The position numbers were made by a program, and so were the translations under genes. Below are positions 53,988 through 62,804 of a DNA stretch of 64,000 nt, piece by piece (the first letter of the stretch is position 1; each line of letters begins with the position of its first letter). This stretch comes from Izhakiella australiensis. Its GTDB lineage: Bacteria; Pseudomonadota; Gammaproteobacteria; Enterobacterales; Enterobacteriaceae. The notes beneath the pieces are model-generated. The model did no database searches. It was given only the letters and a program-made list of their open reading frames with translations, and was not told the origin of the DNA. The stretch is taken from contig NZ_MRUL01000002.1 in the NCBI RefSeq assembly GCF_002006995.1, positions 248,001 through 312,000 of the forward strand, in the 5' to 3' direction.

Positions 53988-55204
53988 GTTGCCAGCCCTC
54001 GCACCAGCTTTTCACAGGCCCTTTCAAAGCGTTCCAGACCGGTTTTGACTTCCTGCTCACTGATGATCAGCGATGGCGCAAAGCGTACCACGTTGGCGCC
54101 GGCAATCAGCACCATCACCCCTTCCTCTGCGGCAACCAGATTGATCTGCTTTGCCTTACCGGAAAAGTCATCGCTCAGCACGCAGCCAATCAGCAGGCCC
54201 ATCCCGCGAACTTCTTTGAATAAATTCAGCCGCTTATTGATAGCCTCTACGCCGTCAATAAACCAGCGATGGCGTGCCTCAACGCCGTCCATGACTTCCT
54301 GACGATTAATTAAATCCAGCACCTTCCCACCCACGGCGCCAGCCAGCGGGTTACCACCATAAGTGGTGCCGTGGCTGCCAACAACCATGACGCTGGCAAG
54401 GTTGTCAGTGGTCAGCATTGCGGCCATGGGGAAGCCGCCGCCCAACGCCTTGGCGGTGGTCAGCACGTCCGGCGTTACGCCGTAGTGCATATAAGCATAA
54501 AGCGCGCCGGTGCGACCGACCCCGCTTTGCACCTCATCAAATATCAGCAGCGCCTGGTGTTTGTCGCACAGCTCGCGCAGCCCGCGCAGAAACGCCGGTT
54601 CAGCAGGCACCACGCCGCCCTCTCCCTGAATGGGTTCAACAATCACCGCGCAGGTCCGGTCATTAATCAGCGCCGCCGCCGAAGCCAGATCGTTAAACGC
54701 CGCGTGCTGGATATCCGCTGGCAGCGGCGCGAAATCTTTTGAATAAGCGGGCTGACCACCTGCGGATACGGTAAACAGCGTGCGTCCGTGGAAAGCGTTG
54801 CTAAACGCCACAATGCCGCTTTTATTCTGATCAAAACGGTCATGGGCATATTTACGCGCCAGCTTGAGCGCCGCCTCATTGGCTTCGGCGCCGGAATTAC
54901 AGAAGAATACTTTTTCAGCAAAAGTCGCATCGATCAGCTTCTTCGCCAGCCGCAGTATCGGCTCGTTAGTGTAGCCATTGCCGGTATGCCACAGCTGAGC
55001 GGCTTGCTGCGTCAACGCCTGCTGCAGTTCCGGATGGGCATGTCCAAGGGCATTCACTGCAATACCGCCGGCAAAGTCAATATAGTCTTTGCCCTGCTGG
55101 TCCCAAAGCGTTGAGCCTTCGGCCCGCACCGGTACAAATGTCGCCGGCGCGTAGGTGGGCATCATCCATTGCTCGAAATTCTCACGTGATACTGACTGTT
55201 GCAT
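53984..55204 (-). CDS. astC: Succinylornithine transaminase
   Basis: PLP aminotransferase that makes succinylglutamic semialdehyde; it can also act as acetylornithine transaminase. The ATG at 55204 ([16 protein letters not shown]) follows GAGG by five bases and gives 406 residues, the E. coli length; about 40 more codons upstream are open but not homologous. PLP lysine is in [15 protein letters not shown]. First gene of astCADBE. Confidence 0.96.
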
Positions 55205-55276
55205 AGCGACCTCGGAATTCCCGTTACGGGCTTTGAATGTTATGAATAAGTTAAAACCATCGCTGTTAATGTAATT

Positions 55277-55292
55277 TGCACGCTTCATGCCA
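55277..55292 (-). promoter_or_regulatory. Sigma-54 promoter of the ast operon
   Basis: Minus strand TGGCATGAAGCGTGCA fits TGGCAC-N5-TTGCA with exact GG and GC spacing and two mismatches. It lies about 70 bases before astC. In E. coli astC is transcribed from a sigma-54 promoter activated by NtrC, which fits nitrogen-limited arginine use. Confidence 0.75.
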
Positions 55293-56002
55293 GCCAGCAA
55301 TAAAATGCATAAAATAATTCCATGCAATAAAAATCAACAAGTTACAACCTGTCACTATTCATTAAAAATGCATAATAAGTGAATAATTGTCTGATAAAGG
55401 CCAGTTTGCCGCACCATATAAAGCTGATTTATGCATTTGTAAAATAAAATATTGCTTTTGTGATCGATGCCGAAAAGACGCCCTGAAATGAGGCAGTTAG
55501 CGCCCCGATAGCGGGCAATTTGCACCCTCAGCAGGCAGCATGGGCATATTGATTTTGAGCAGAAGGCACAAATAACCCCGCCAGCCGTCAATGACGCTGA
55601 CCCGCATCAGTTATTTTGCTGAGCAATATAATCATCACCTTTGTCATTAATTTAACCCGCGTGGTTGCCAGATTTTTTTGAGCGCAATGAAGTCATCTCA
55701 ACGCAGTCTCGTTTGTTTTTCATTACTATCCCCTGCGATGAAATAACACCGCTGCTTAATTAAAATTTTTACTATCCATATGATAATTTTTTGTTATCAC
55801 AAATAATATCATCACGAAGGTTATTATTCTTATGGAGGAGGCAGGCTCGTTAGCAGAAAAGCGATAAACAAACAACTAATTGAATTTAAATGAAATTATA
55901 AATAACACCCTGGTTTTAAAACATGGCCTAATAATAAAATGACATAATTAAAATCACAGGAAAACTAATTAACAGCATAATGATTAGCCTGGTAATTCAC
56001 GG

Positions 56003-56022
56003 GTTACACATTGTTACACTTG
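56003..56022 (+). promoter_or_regulatory. Candidate OmpR tandem site of the porin gene
   Basis: GTTACACATTGTTACACTTG is two GTTACA half-sites repeated every 10 bases, the arrangement of OmpR dimers at porin promoters. It lies 95-115 bases before the start codon. The promoter proper may use TATAAT at 56090-56095. Confidence 0.5.
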
Positions 56023-56116
56023 CTCATCTTTATTTATTTTGAGCTTTATGACATTTTCATTTCGCCACCCAGCGTGAGCAAAAAAAATATATAATTACCA
56101 ACAGGGCATACTATTT

Positions 56117-57190
56117 ATGATGAAGCGCAAAGTTATTGCGGCACTGATCCCAGCGCTGCTGAGTATTACTGCGGCCAACGCCAGTGAAATTTATAATAAA
56201 GACGGTAATAAGCTCGATTTACAGGGCAAAGTTAACGTCAGCCACCAGATGTCTAACGATAAAGCCAACGATGGCGATATGTCCTACGCCCGTCTGGGTT
56301 TTAAAGGGCAGACTAAGATCAGCGACGAGCTGACCGGCTATGGCATGTGGCAATATCAGTATCAGTTAAATAACTCTGAAGGTAGCGATGCTCAAAACAA
56401 TAACCGCACGCGTCTTGGCTTTGCTGGTTTAAAATACGCCAACCTGGGGTCTCTTGATTACGGGCGTAACTACGGCCTGATTTATGATGTGCTCGGCTAT
56501 GCCGATATGCTGCCCAAATTTGGTGGCGATGCCGCCTTTAGCGACGGTTTCCTTGCCGGGCGCTCAGGCGGCGTGGCCACCTGGCGTAATCAGGATTTCT
56601 TCGGACTGGTAAAAGGACTGAGCATCGCCGCGCAATATCAAGGTAAAAATGAGCGGTCTGCCACCCAGACTGATGCGCTACGCCGCTCTAACGGCGAAGG
56701 TTATGCCACGTCTTTACAGTACAGCTTCGATTTTGGTCTGAGTCTGGTCGGCGCCTATGCCAACCTTGACCGAACCGCAGCACAGAATACCGCGCTGCGT
56801 GGCGACGGGGAAAAAGCCGAACTTTGGGCGGGCGGGATTAAATACGATGCCAACCAGATTTACCTGGCCAGCATCTACGGTGAAACCCGCAATGCGACGC
56901 CAATTCCCAGAGGCTATGCTAATAAAGCCACCAATTTTGAGGCCGTGGCCCAGTATCAATTTCTCAACGGTTTTCGTCCATCGCTGGCTTATGTAAGTTC
57001 CCGCGGTCAGGACGTAGAAAATATCGGCAGTGTCGATATCTACAAATACGTCAGCGTCGGCGCTTATTACTACTTCAATAAGAATATGAACATCTACGCA
57101 GAGTACAAAATAAACCTGCTGCAAGCAGATAATAAACTGGGACTGGCGAATGATGATATCAGCGTAGTAGGTCTGACCTACCAGTTCTGA
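56117..57190 (+). CDS. OmpF-like general porin with altered constriction loop
   Basis: Trimeric outer-membrane porin of 357 residues. Signal peptide [22 protein letters not shown], then [17 protein letters not shown]. The middle and end follow E. coli OmpF most closely in my memory ([44 protein letters not shown]-terminal VVGLTYQF with the terminal Phe needed for assembly). The loop L3 motif reads PKFGG where OmpF/OmpC have PEFGG, so the eyelet glutamate (OmpF E117) is lysine (residue 134 here, codon 56516-56518), while the neighbouring aspartate and the arginines of the opposite wall ([20 protein letters not shown]) remain. I give no symbol because ompF, ompC and ompN paralogues cannot be told apart safely. 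Confidence 0.9.
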   Translation: MMKRKVIAALIPALLSITAANASEIYNKDGNKLDLQGKVNVSHQMSNDKANDGDMSYARLGFKGQTKISDELTGYGMWQYQYQLNNSEGSDAQNNNRTRLGFAGLKYANLGSLDYGRNYGLIYDVLGYADMLPKFGGDAAFSDGFLAGRSGGVATWRNQDFFGLVKGLSIAAQYQGKNERSATQTDALRRSNGEGYATSLQYSFDFGLSLVGAYANLDRTAAQNTALRGDGEKAELWAGGIKYDANQIYLASIYGETRNATPIPRGYANKATNFEAVAQYQFLNGFRPSLAYVSSRGQDVENIGSVDIYKYVSVGAYYYFNKNMNIYAEYKINLLQADNKLGLANDDISVVGLTYQF

Positions 57191-57219
57191 TTAAAGAAAA
57201 CACCTGCTTGCTGACGATT

Positions 57220-57244
57220 AGGGAAAGGCATCTTGCCTTTCCCT
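57220..57244. terminator. Hairpin between the porin gene and ychO
   Basis: Perfect eleven-base stem AGGGAAAGGCA/TGCCTTTCCCT with a TCT loop, 30 bases after the porin stop and before the convergent ychO. The T-run is replaced by ctctcc, so the terminator is atypical. Confidence 0.5.
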
Positions 57245-57285
57245 CTCCATTAAGGCAGGACGCCAGCAGCCCGACGCGGAAAAAA

Positions 57286-58731
57286 TCAGGGGGCCAGCAG
57301 GTCAAGATCGGGCCGCGCCAGCTGTGGTGCATTGACCGGCGGATCGAGCTTCAAAGTGACCCAGTTAGAGGTAACCCGCTGCTGCTGGCTATCTTCGACC
57401 GTCACCGAAAGGCGATACTCATTGCTCGCGCCGGGCGAATTGTCCCAGGGCGGAATAATGATGCTCCAGCCATCCGGACTGGCATTGTTTGCCGGCGGCG
57501 TCAGGCTCAGTGACTGGGTATCGCCCTGCCAGCTCAGGGCATGGATAGCGTTGGTATGACGAACCTGTAATTTCAGCGGCAAGTTTTCACCGGGCTGCAC
57601 CTGCCATGGCGGCGTGGCGAGAAAAACGCTCAGCGTTTTACGCTGGCGGAATGCCATCACCGGCTGATCGCTGCGTTCAACCGCATCATAGCGACTCCCC
57701 AATAAAGAATGGGCCAGCGCAACGTTATCGGCGGAAAGTTGCTGGCTTAATGCTACCCCCGGGCGCCATGTCATTTTTAAACCAAACTGGTCCTGACTTT
57801 CCCCCTTTTCACCTTCGCTATGGCTGGCGGTAAAGGTAAACAGCGGCACCGGCGTGTAGCTGATACCCAGCTCAATTGCCGAAGGATTGCTATACGTATT
57901 GCCACTGTTAAACAGGTCGACGTTGTTGCCGAGATAGCGCTCCCAGGTAATGGATACGCCCAGCTGGCGATAGAAAGGCAGGTAGCCTTTAGTTGTAATG
58001 TCATAACCACGCGCCATCTGCATTTGCAGGTTGTCGCTACTGTTACGCCAGCCGCTCACCGGTTGGTAATAGTTAGCGGAAAAATGCAAAAAATCGCCCC
58101 AGGCTTCAGCGCCCAGTGATGCACGACGCATGTTTTCATCCATCAGCTGGTCGAGAAAAGCATTGTAGCCAAACATCCAGTTACGGGTCATCCAACGCTG
58201 CCCAAGCCCGGCATTCCCCATCAGGCCAACATCGGTTTGCTCAAGCCCAATCTGGCTGAAGGTCAGTTGCTGCTGGCGGTCAGCCAGCGGCGTAAGCAAG
58301 GAGGCCGAGGTGCCGTTAAAGCGGCCGTGATTATCCACCAGTAGCGAGATATTCGCAGTCCCATAGGGTGAAAGCAGGTGCTGGCCCTCATTTTCAGCCT
58401 TTTTAGCCACCTCATTACGAAAATGCTCAAAGGCCCACTGGCCAGCTTCATCACCAAAAGAGCTGTTGCTATCGCCGCTTTTACTGGCTTCAGAGATCGA
58501 CCTGGCTGCCTCGGCAATACGCTTAAGCCAGCGGTTGCCGGTCGGCGAATTATCACTGCCAAGGTCGGGCAATTGCTGCGCCATTTCACTAAAGCGCGCG
58601 GGATTATCGAAAGGTGCACTGGCGATCTGCGCCTCCTCATCCTGGGCGTGGAGGCAGAATGACGTCAGGCTCAGACAAAGCGTGAGCCTGACAGCGGCAT
58701 ATTTGCGCGGTGAGTAAACAAGCCTAATCAT
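57286..58731 (-). CDS. ychO: Inverse autotransporter-type outer-membrane protein YchO
   Basis: A 481-residue intimin/invasin-like protein without a long passenger. From the ATG at 58731 it has a signal peptide (to about CLHA), an alpha-helical linker, the inverse-autotransporter beta-barrel (GQRWMTRNWMFGYNAFLDQL; SLGAEAWGDFLHFSANYYQP; MARGYDITTKGYLPFYRQL) and one C-terminal Ig-like domain (LKLQVRHTNAIHALSWQGDT to VTLKLDPP). This matches E. coli YchO in length and sequence. A TTG ten codons earlier is open. No good SD is visible. In E. coli ychO lies beside narL, so the locus differs. Confidence 0.88.
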   Translation of the reverse strand: MIRLVYSPRKYAAVRLTLCLSLTSFCLHAQDEEAQIASAPFDNPARFSEMAQQLPDLGSDNSPTGNRWLKRIAEAARSISEASKSGDSNSSFGDEAGQWAFEHFRNEVAKKAENEGQHLLSPYGTANISLLVDNHGRFNGTSASLLTPLADRQQQLTFSQIGLEQTDVGLMGNAGLGQRWMTRNWMFGYNAFLDQLMDENMRRASLGAEAWGDFLHFSANYYQPVSGWRNSSDNLQMQMARGYDITTKGYLPFYRQLGVSITWERYLGNNVDLFNSGNTYSNPSAIELGISYTPVPLFTFTASHSEGEKGESQDQFGLKMTWRPGVALSQQLSADNVALAHSLLGSRYDAVERSDQPVMAFRQRKTLSVFLATPPWQVQPGENLPLKLQVRHTNAIHALSWQGDTQSLSLTPPANNASPDGWSIIIPPWDNSPGASNEYRLSVTVEDSQQQRVTSNWVTLKLDPPVNAPQLARPDLDLLAP

Positions 58732-58848
58732 GTTGATAGTGGACCGCCGCCGACGCAGCAATCAGTATGCAATCCAGGTCAAAAAAATTTCAGGCTACCT
58801 TAACATACTCCCTCTGAGATATTTTAATTTACGTGCGGTCTGGCGCCG

Positions 58849-59751
58849 TTACAGCGCGCGCCAAATCAGAATGGCAATCGAGGCGAATAAAACCCATTTG
58901 ATCAGATAATAAACCGGTTTATTCCACTGTTTGAGTCTCTTACCTACCTTGCGGATAGCGTAAATATATTTAAATGCGCGATTAATACCGCCGGTACGAT
59001 CGCCTGCCTGATTAGGTGCCGCCGCGGCGCCGACCAGATGACGACCAAACCAGTGATTGACGGCTTGCGCCCAGCGATAGCGCATCGGACGCTCAATATC
59101 ACAAAACAGAATCAGCCGGTTTTCGCCGCTGGTATTTTCAGCATAGTGAATATAGGTTTCGTCAAACATAACGCCTTCACCGTCGCGCCAGCTATAGCGG
59201 ATGCCGTCTACGTCAATAAAGCAGCGATCGTCATTTGGCGTCGCCAGCCCCAGGTGATAGCGCATTGACCCCGCATAGGGATCGCGATGACGCGGCAAAC
59301 GACTGCCATCGGGCAGCTCAGCAAACATCGCCGCTTTCACGCCGGGCATCGTACGCAGTAGTCCGGTGGTGAACGGACAAAGTTCGCCCGCCGAGGGATG
59401 GGCGTCGTCATACCATTTCAGATAAAAGCGTTTCCAGCCGGTTTTAAAGAAAGAGTTAAAACCGGCATCGTTATATTTATCGGAGGTTTTAATTTGCTGC
59501 AGTTTTTGCAGCGCATCGCCCTCATCGCGGATTTTTTGCCAGTTGTCCTGCAAAACTTTTAGCTCAGGAAAGCGCTCGACGGGCAAAAAAGGCGTGGTGG
59601 GAATTTTGGAAAACAGATACATAAAGCAGTTCAGCGGCGCGACAAATGTTGAATGATCGGAAAGCTGACGCCAGAAGCCATAGCGTAACTTGCCACGACG
59701 GTGGACATACAACACAGAGACGATATAGATAAACAAAATGATGTATTTCAT
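58849..59751 (-). CDS. lpxO: Lipid A 2-hydroxylase LpxO (Fe(II)/2-oxoglutarate dioxygenase)
   Basis: Adds a 2-hydroxyl group to the secondary myristate of lipid A at the cytoplasmic face of the inner membrane, found in Salmonella and others but not in E. coli K-12. The 300 residues have hydrophobic anchors at both ends (MKYIILFIYIVSVLYV; YLIKWVLFASIAILIW) and the aspartyl-hydroxylase-like core with iron ligands H155 and D157 (RLPRHRDPYAG) and H202 (YIHYAENTSG), and R212 for 2-oxoglutarate (ENRLILFCD). It neighbours ychO in the same orientation. Confidence 0.92.
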   Translation of the reverse strand: MKYIILFIYIVSVLYVHRRGKLRYGFWRQLSDHSTFVAPLNCFMYLFSKIPTTPFLPVERFPELKVLQDNWQKIRDEGDALQKLQQIKTSDKYNDAGFNSFFKTGWKRFYLKWYDDAHPSAGELCPFTTGLLRTMPGVKAAMFAELPDGSRLPRHRDPYAGSMRYHLGLATPNDDRCFIDVDGIRYSWRDGEGVMFDETYIHYAENTSGENRLILFCDIERPMRYRWAQAVNHWFGRHLVGAAAAPNQAGDRTGGINRAFKYIYAIRKVGKRLKQWNKPVYYLIKWVLFASIAILIWRAL

Positions 59752-59980
59752 GGCGTGAATAATTTCCCCAATTAGCTCATCCCTTCCCCCCGGCCGTTAC
59801 GCTGAGGTATTTCGCAAAAATTATAGGAAAAATTGCGGCGCCAACAAATACATCACTCACAAACTATTAAATTTCATTTAACCTATGTTTAACGTTTCAC
59901 TACGCCAGCAGCTATCGTCACGCCTTGCATACGCTGGCGGCAATGACGATAACCTGCTGCTGTAAATTATTCCGCCGAGG

Positions 59981-61777
59981 CTATGACTGCTGCTGATCTA
60001 GCTGTTGCAGCATATCCTGTGCCGAATGATTACAGATAAAGTGAATCAGATCCTCCGGGCTTAGCGGGCGGGCAAACCAAAAACCCTGAATTTCGTCACA
60101 ACCAAGGGACTGCAACATGCCGGCAGTGGTTTGATCTTCCACCCCTTCCGCCACCACCTGGTAGGATAGCTCTTTAAGCATCAGAATAAGATGACGAACG
60201 ATGACGCAGCTTACCTGGCTGCAGGTAATATCTTTAAGCAGCGAACGGTCCAGTTTTATCACGTCCAGCGGCACCTGCTGTAGATAATTCAGGTTGCTGT
60301 AGCCGCTGCCAAAATCATCAAGAAACAGGCGCATACCGAGCTTGCGTAGCTGACTCAGACAGCCCATCGCTTCGGGCATCTCCAGCAAGCGTTCGGTTTC
60401 AAGGCATTCAAGCTCGATATCCTGCGGGCTCAGCCCATGGCGCGCCAGCGCGGCGATCAGCCGGTCGGCAAAGTTTGCCCGCCCCAGATCGCTGACGCTG
60501 ATATTCACCGACAGCGGCAGAGCAATATTTTGCTGCCGCCAGTTCGCCAGCTGCTGTATCGCCTGATTAATTACCCAGTCACTGATAGCCGGCATCAGGG
60601 TGGTTTTTTCCGCCAGCGGAATAAAGCGCGCAGGCGAAACCTCGCCCAACACCGGATGGTTCCAGCGTAATAACGCCTCCACGCCGGTGATGGTTCCGTC
60701 ATGCAAAGAAAGCTTTGGTTGATAGACCAGATGCAAGCCCGGCCCCTGGGCCAGCTGCCGTCCGAGATCGTTTAGCAGCTGAAAATCGTCTTTCTTAATC
60801 TGATCGGTAAAGCTGTCATATAAACACAGCGGTTGGCGATAATTAATCGCATCGTGCAACGCGCTGACGGCCCTGCGTAGCGTCTCCTGCGCGTCATCGC
60901 CGCCGCGAAACCAGGTCACGCCGGCATGGCACTGGACCGTGACCCGTACGTGCTTACTCATCCGCGTATGCAGGTTTTCGGCATCACCATCCAGCACCTC
61001 AAGTAATCCGTGCAGGCGCTCTTCCGGTAAATACAGCGCAAAACGGCCCAGCGCCACGCAATAAAGTGTCGCATCCTGCAAAGGCAGCTGCGTTTGCAGC
61101 AGCTGCGTCAGGTCTTTGAGCTGATTTTCTACCGCAACCATACCCAGCGCACAGGCCATCTGATAGGTATAAGAAAGGTTCAGGCAGTCAATTAATACTA
61201 ACCCTGTGCGGCCATCTTCACGCGGCAGGGTGTTTAAGTCTTCAATCAGATGCTGGCGGTTGGGCAGCAGCGTAACGGCATCAAATAAGCCAACCGCATG
61301 GCGGGCATCCAGATAAGCTTCAACCAGCTGAGCAATTTTGGCCAGTACATCCTGCTGAATGTCAGTTAACTGGCGGGGAACCAGATCCGCCACGCACAGC
61401 GATCCGAGGATAGTGCCATCCCGGCCGTACAGCGGAATACCCGCGTAAAAGCGAAAATGCGGCGCCTCAACAACATAGCGCAGATGGTTGAAACGGCTAT
61501 CCTCCAGGGTATCTTCGCAAATCAGTAAAGCCCCCTGCTCAACCGTTAAACGGCAAAAAGCTTCCTCAACCGGCGTTTCTGCCGGCAACAGCGAGTCGTG
61601 ACTTTTCACATACTGCTTATCGTCAGCAATAAAAGTGACGTAGCTGTATGGCATGCCCAGCTGCTGACTGGTCAGATCGGTAAAGCGCGCGAGATAATGA
61701 TCGCGCACGCGATCCTCAGTGGTCAGCATTTTTATCGCAAAAGGCTGGACAGGCTCGGCCTCTTCATGCAACTGCAT
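59981..61777 (-). CDS. GAF-GGDEF-EAL protein, probable c-di-GMP phosphodiesterase
   Basis: A 598-residue cytosolic signalling protein. GAF domain about 15-155 (QGALLICEDTLEDSRFNHLR; YAGIPLYGRDGTILGSLCVA), a GGDEF domain about 165-320 whose active-site motif is lost (GRFALYL in place of GGEEF), and an EAL domain about 335-585 with the residues for catalysis: GVEALLRWNHP (E367), NISVSDL, ECLETE, FLDDFGSGYSNLNYL, IKLDRSLL, VAEGVED and CDEIQGFWFARPL. It should therefore degrade c-di-GMP in response to a ligand or redox state sensed by GAF, with the GGDEF possibly a GTP sensor. No transmembrane segment. The ligand is unknown. Confidence 0.88.
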   Translation of the reverse strand: MQLHEEAEPVQPFAIKMLTTEDRVRDHYLARFTDLTSQQLGMPYSYVTFIADDKQYVKSHDSLLPAETPVEEAFCRLTVEQGALLICEDTLEDSRFNHLRYVVEAPHFRFYAGIPLYGRDGTILGSLCVADLVPRQLTDIQQDVLAKIAQLVEAYLDARHAVGLFDAVTLLPNRQHLIEDLNTLPREDGRTGLVLIDCLNLSYTYQMACALGMVAVENQLKDLTQLLQTQLPLQDATLYCVALGRFALYLPEERLHGLLEVLDGDAENLHTRMSKHVRVTVQCHAGVTWFRGGDDAQETLRRAVSALHDAINYRQPLCLYDSFTDQIKKDDFQLLNDLGRQLAQGPGLHLVYQPKLSLHDGTITGVEALLRWNHPVLGEVSPARFIPLAEKTTLMPAISDWVINQAIQQLANWRQQNIALPLSVNISVSDLGRANFADRLIAALARHGLSPQDIELECLETERLLEMPEAMGCLSQLRKLGMRLFLDDFGSGYSNLNYLQQVPLDVIKLDRSLLKDITCSQVSCVIVRHLILMLKELSYQVVAEGVEDQTTAGMLQSLGCDEIQGFWFARPLSPEDLIHFICNHSAQDMLQQLDQQQS

Positions 61778-61958
61778 AAACCTCTGCTCCCTGGTCCGTT
61801 GGTCAGGTGAATATTAAGTAAAATAAATCCAATCGGACTAAAGCAAAGCGGCAGCGCCTGTATCTGCCACTTTGCATCGCCAATATCATCAAGTATGGCT
61901 AACGGATTACTGAAGCGTTACGTGATTTCCGGAAATATCGGCAAGACAGGGGAAAGGT

Positions 61959-62804
61959 TTAGCAGCAAACGGACTGATTTTGTCCTGTGACGCTGCCACA
62001 GGCTTGATGCAGGCGCACCACCTCGCCAACGACAATAAGCGTTGGCGATCGTAGCTGATAACAGCTGACGTCAGCAGATAAATTACGCAAACTGCTGATG
62101 ATAACCCGCTGATCGGGTCGGGTGCCGTTTTCGATTAGCGCCACGGGGGTATCGGCACTGCGGCCAGCAGAAAGCATCTGTCGGCACAGCGCCTCGCACC
62201 AGCGCAGCCCCATATAAAACACCAGCGTCTGTCGGCTGTCCGCCAGTAGTTCCGCGCCGATCTGCGGCTCGCCGCTGCGGCCATGGCCGGTAATCAATCT
62301 GACCGATTGTGAAAAATCGCGGTGCGTCAACGGAATACCCGCCGACGCCGAGCATCCCGAGGCGGCAGTAATGCCAGGCACGATGTGGCAGGCAATACCC
62401 GCCTGCTGCAGCCAGAGCATCTCTTCACCACCGCGGCCAAAGATGAAAGGGTCACCCCCTTTCAGGCGAATCACCTGCCGTCCACTTTGCGCTAGCTCCA
62501 CCAACAGCTGATTAATATGGCTTTGCTTCATGCCGTGATGGCCTGGACATTTACCCACATCAATCAGCTCGGCGGTGGGCGCCACCAGCTGCATTACCTC
62601 ATCGCTAACCAGTCGGTCGTAGACCACCACCTCGGCCTGACTCAGCAGCCGGGCAGCCTTCACCGTCAGCAATTCGGCATCCCCCGGCCCGGCGCCCATC
62701 AGCCAGACTTCACCGACAGCGCCTGACTGAGCGCGCGCGGCAGGTGGAGTGGCCGCTTCGTGCTTGCGCGTTGCGCGGCCTGCGCTGTACTGCATAGCGA
62801 TCAT
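61959..62804 (-). CDS. cobA: Uroporphyrinogen-III C-methyltransferase (SUMT)
   Basis: Methylates uroporphyrinogen III at C-2 and C-7 to precorrin-2, the precursor of siroheme. The 281 residues show VWLMGAGPGDAELLTVKA, YDRLVSDEVM, the glycine motif RLKGGDPFIFGRGGEE and GITAASGCSASAGIPLTHR. There is no CysG-type dehydrogenase/ferrochelatase domain. The start overlaps the nirB-nirD stop by four bases (ATGA), so it is made together with the siroheme enzyme it serves. Confidence 0.93.
   Translation of the reverse strand: MIAMQYSAGRATRKHEAATPPAARAQSGAVGEVWLMGAGPGDAELLTVKAARLLSQAEVVVYDRLVSDEVMQLVAPTAELIDVGKCPGHHGMKQSHINQLLVELAQSGRQVIRLKGGDPFIFGRGGEEMLWLQQAGIACHIVPGITAASGCSASAGIPLTHRDFSQSVRLITGHGRSGEPQIGAELLADSRQTLVFYMGLRWCEALCRQMLSAGRSADTPVALIENGTRPDQRVIISSLRNLSADVSCYQLRSPTLIVVGEVVRLHQACGSVTGQNQSVCC

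Larger units (their letters stand above)
55205..56116. other. Long A/T-rich regulatory gap between astC and the porin gene
   Basis: No convincing gene in 912 bases; a 78-codon minus-strand frame at 55355-55591 has no SD and is Cys/Ile-rich without domain features. The first 100 bases hold the ast sigma-54 promoter and several TGCAT/TGAAT motifs of the ArgR type. The last 120 bases hold the OmpR-like repeat and porin promoter. The centre (55600-55990) is very A/T-rich, with nothing recognised. Confidence 0.7.

Noticed and set aside
55300..55396. ArgR boxes upstream of astC
   Set aside because: Several TGCAT/TGAAT and ATTCA motifs occur, but the best pairings match only about seven of ten core positions in an A/T-rich background, so no single box was annotated.
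55355..55591. 78-codon minus-strand frame in the ast-porin gap
   Set aside because: No SD, no recognisable domain, composition like surrounding noncoding DNA.
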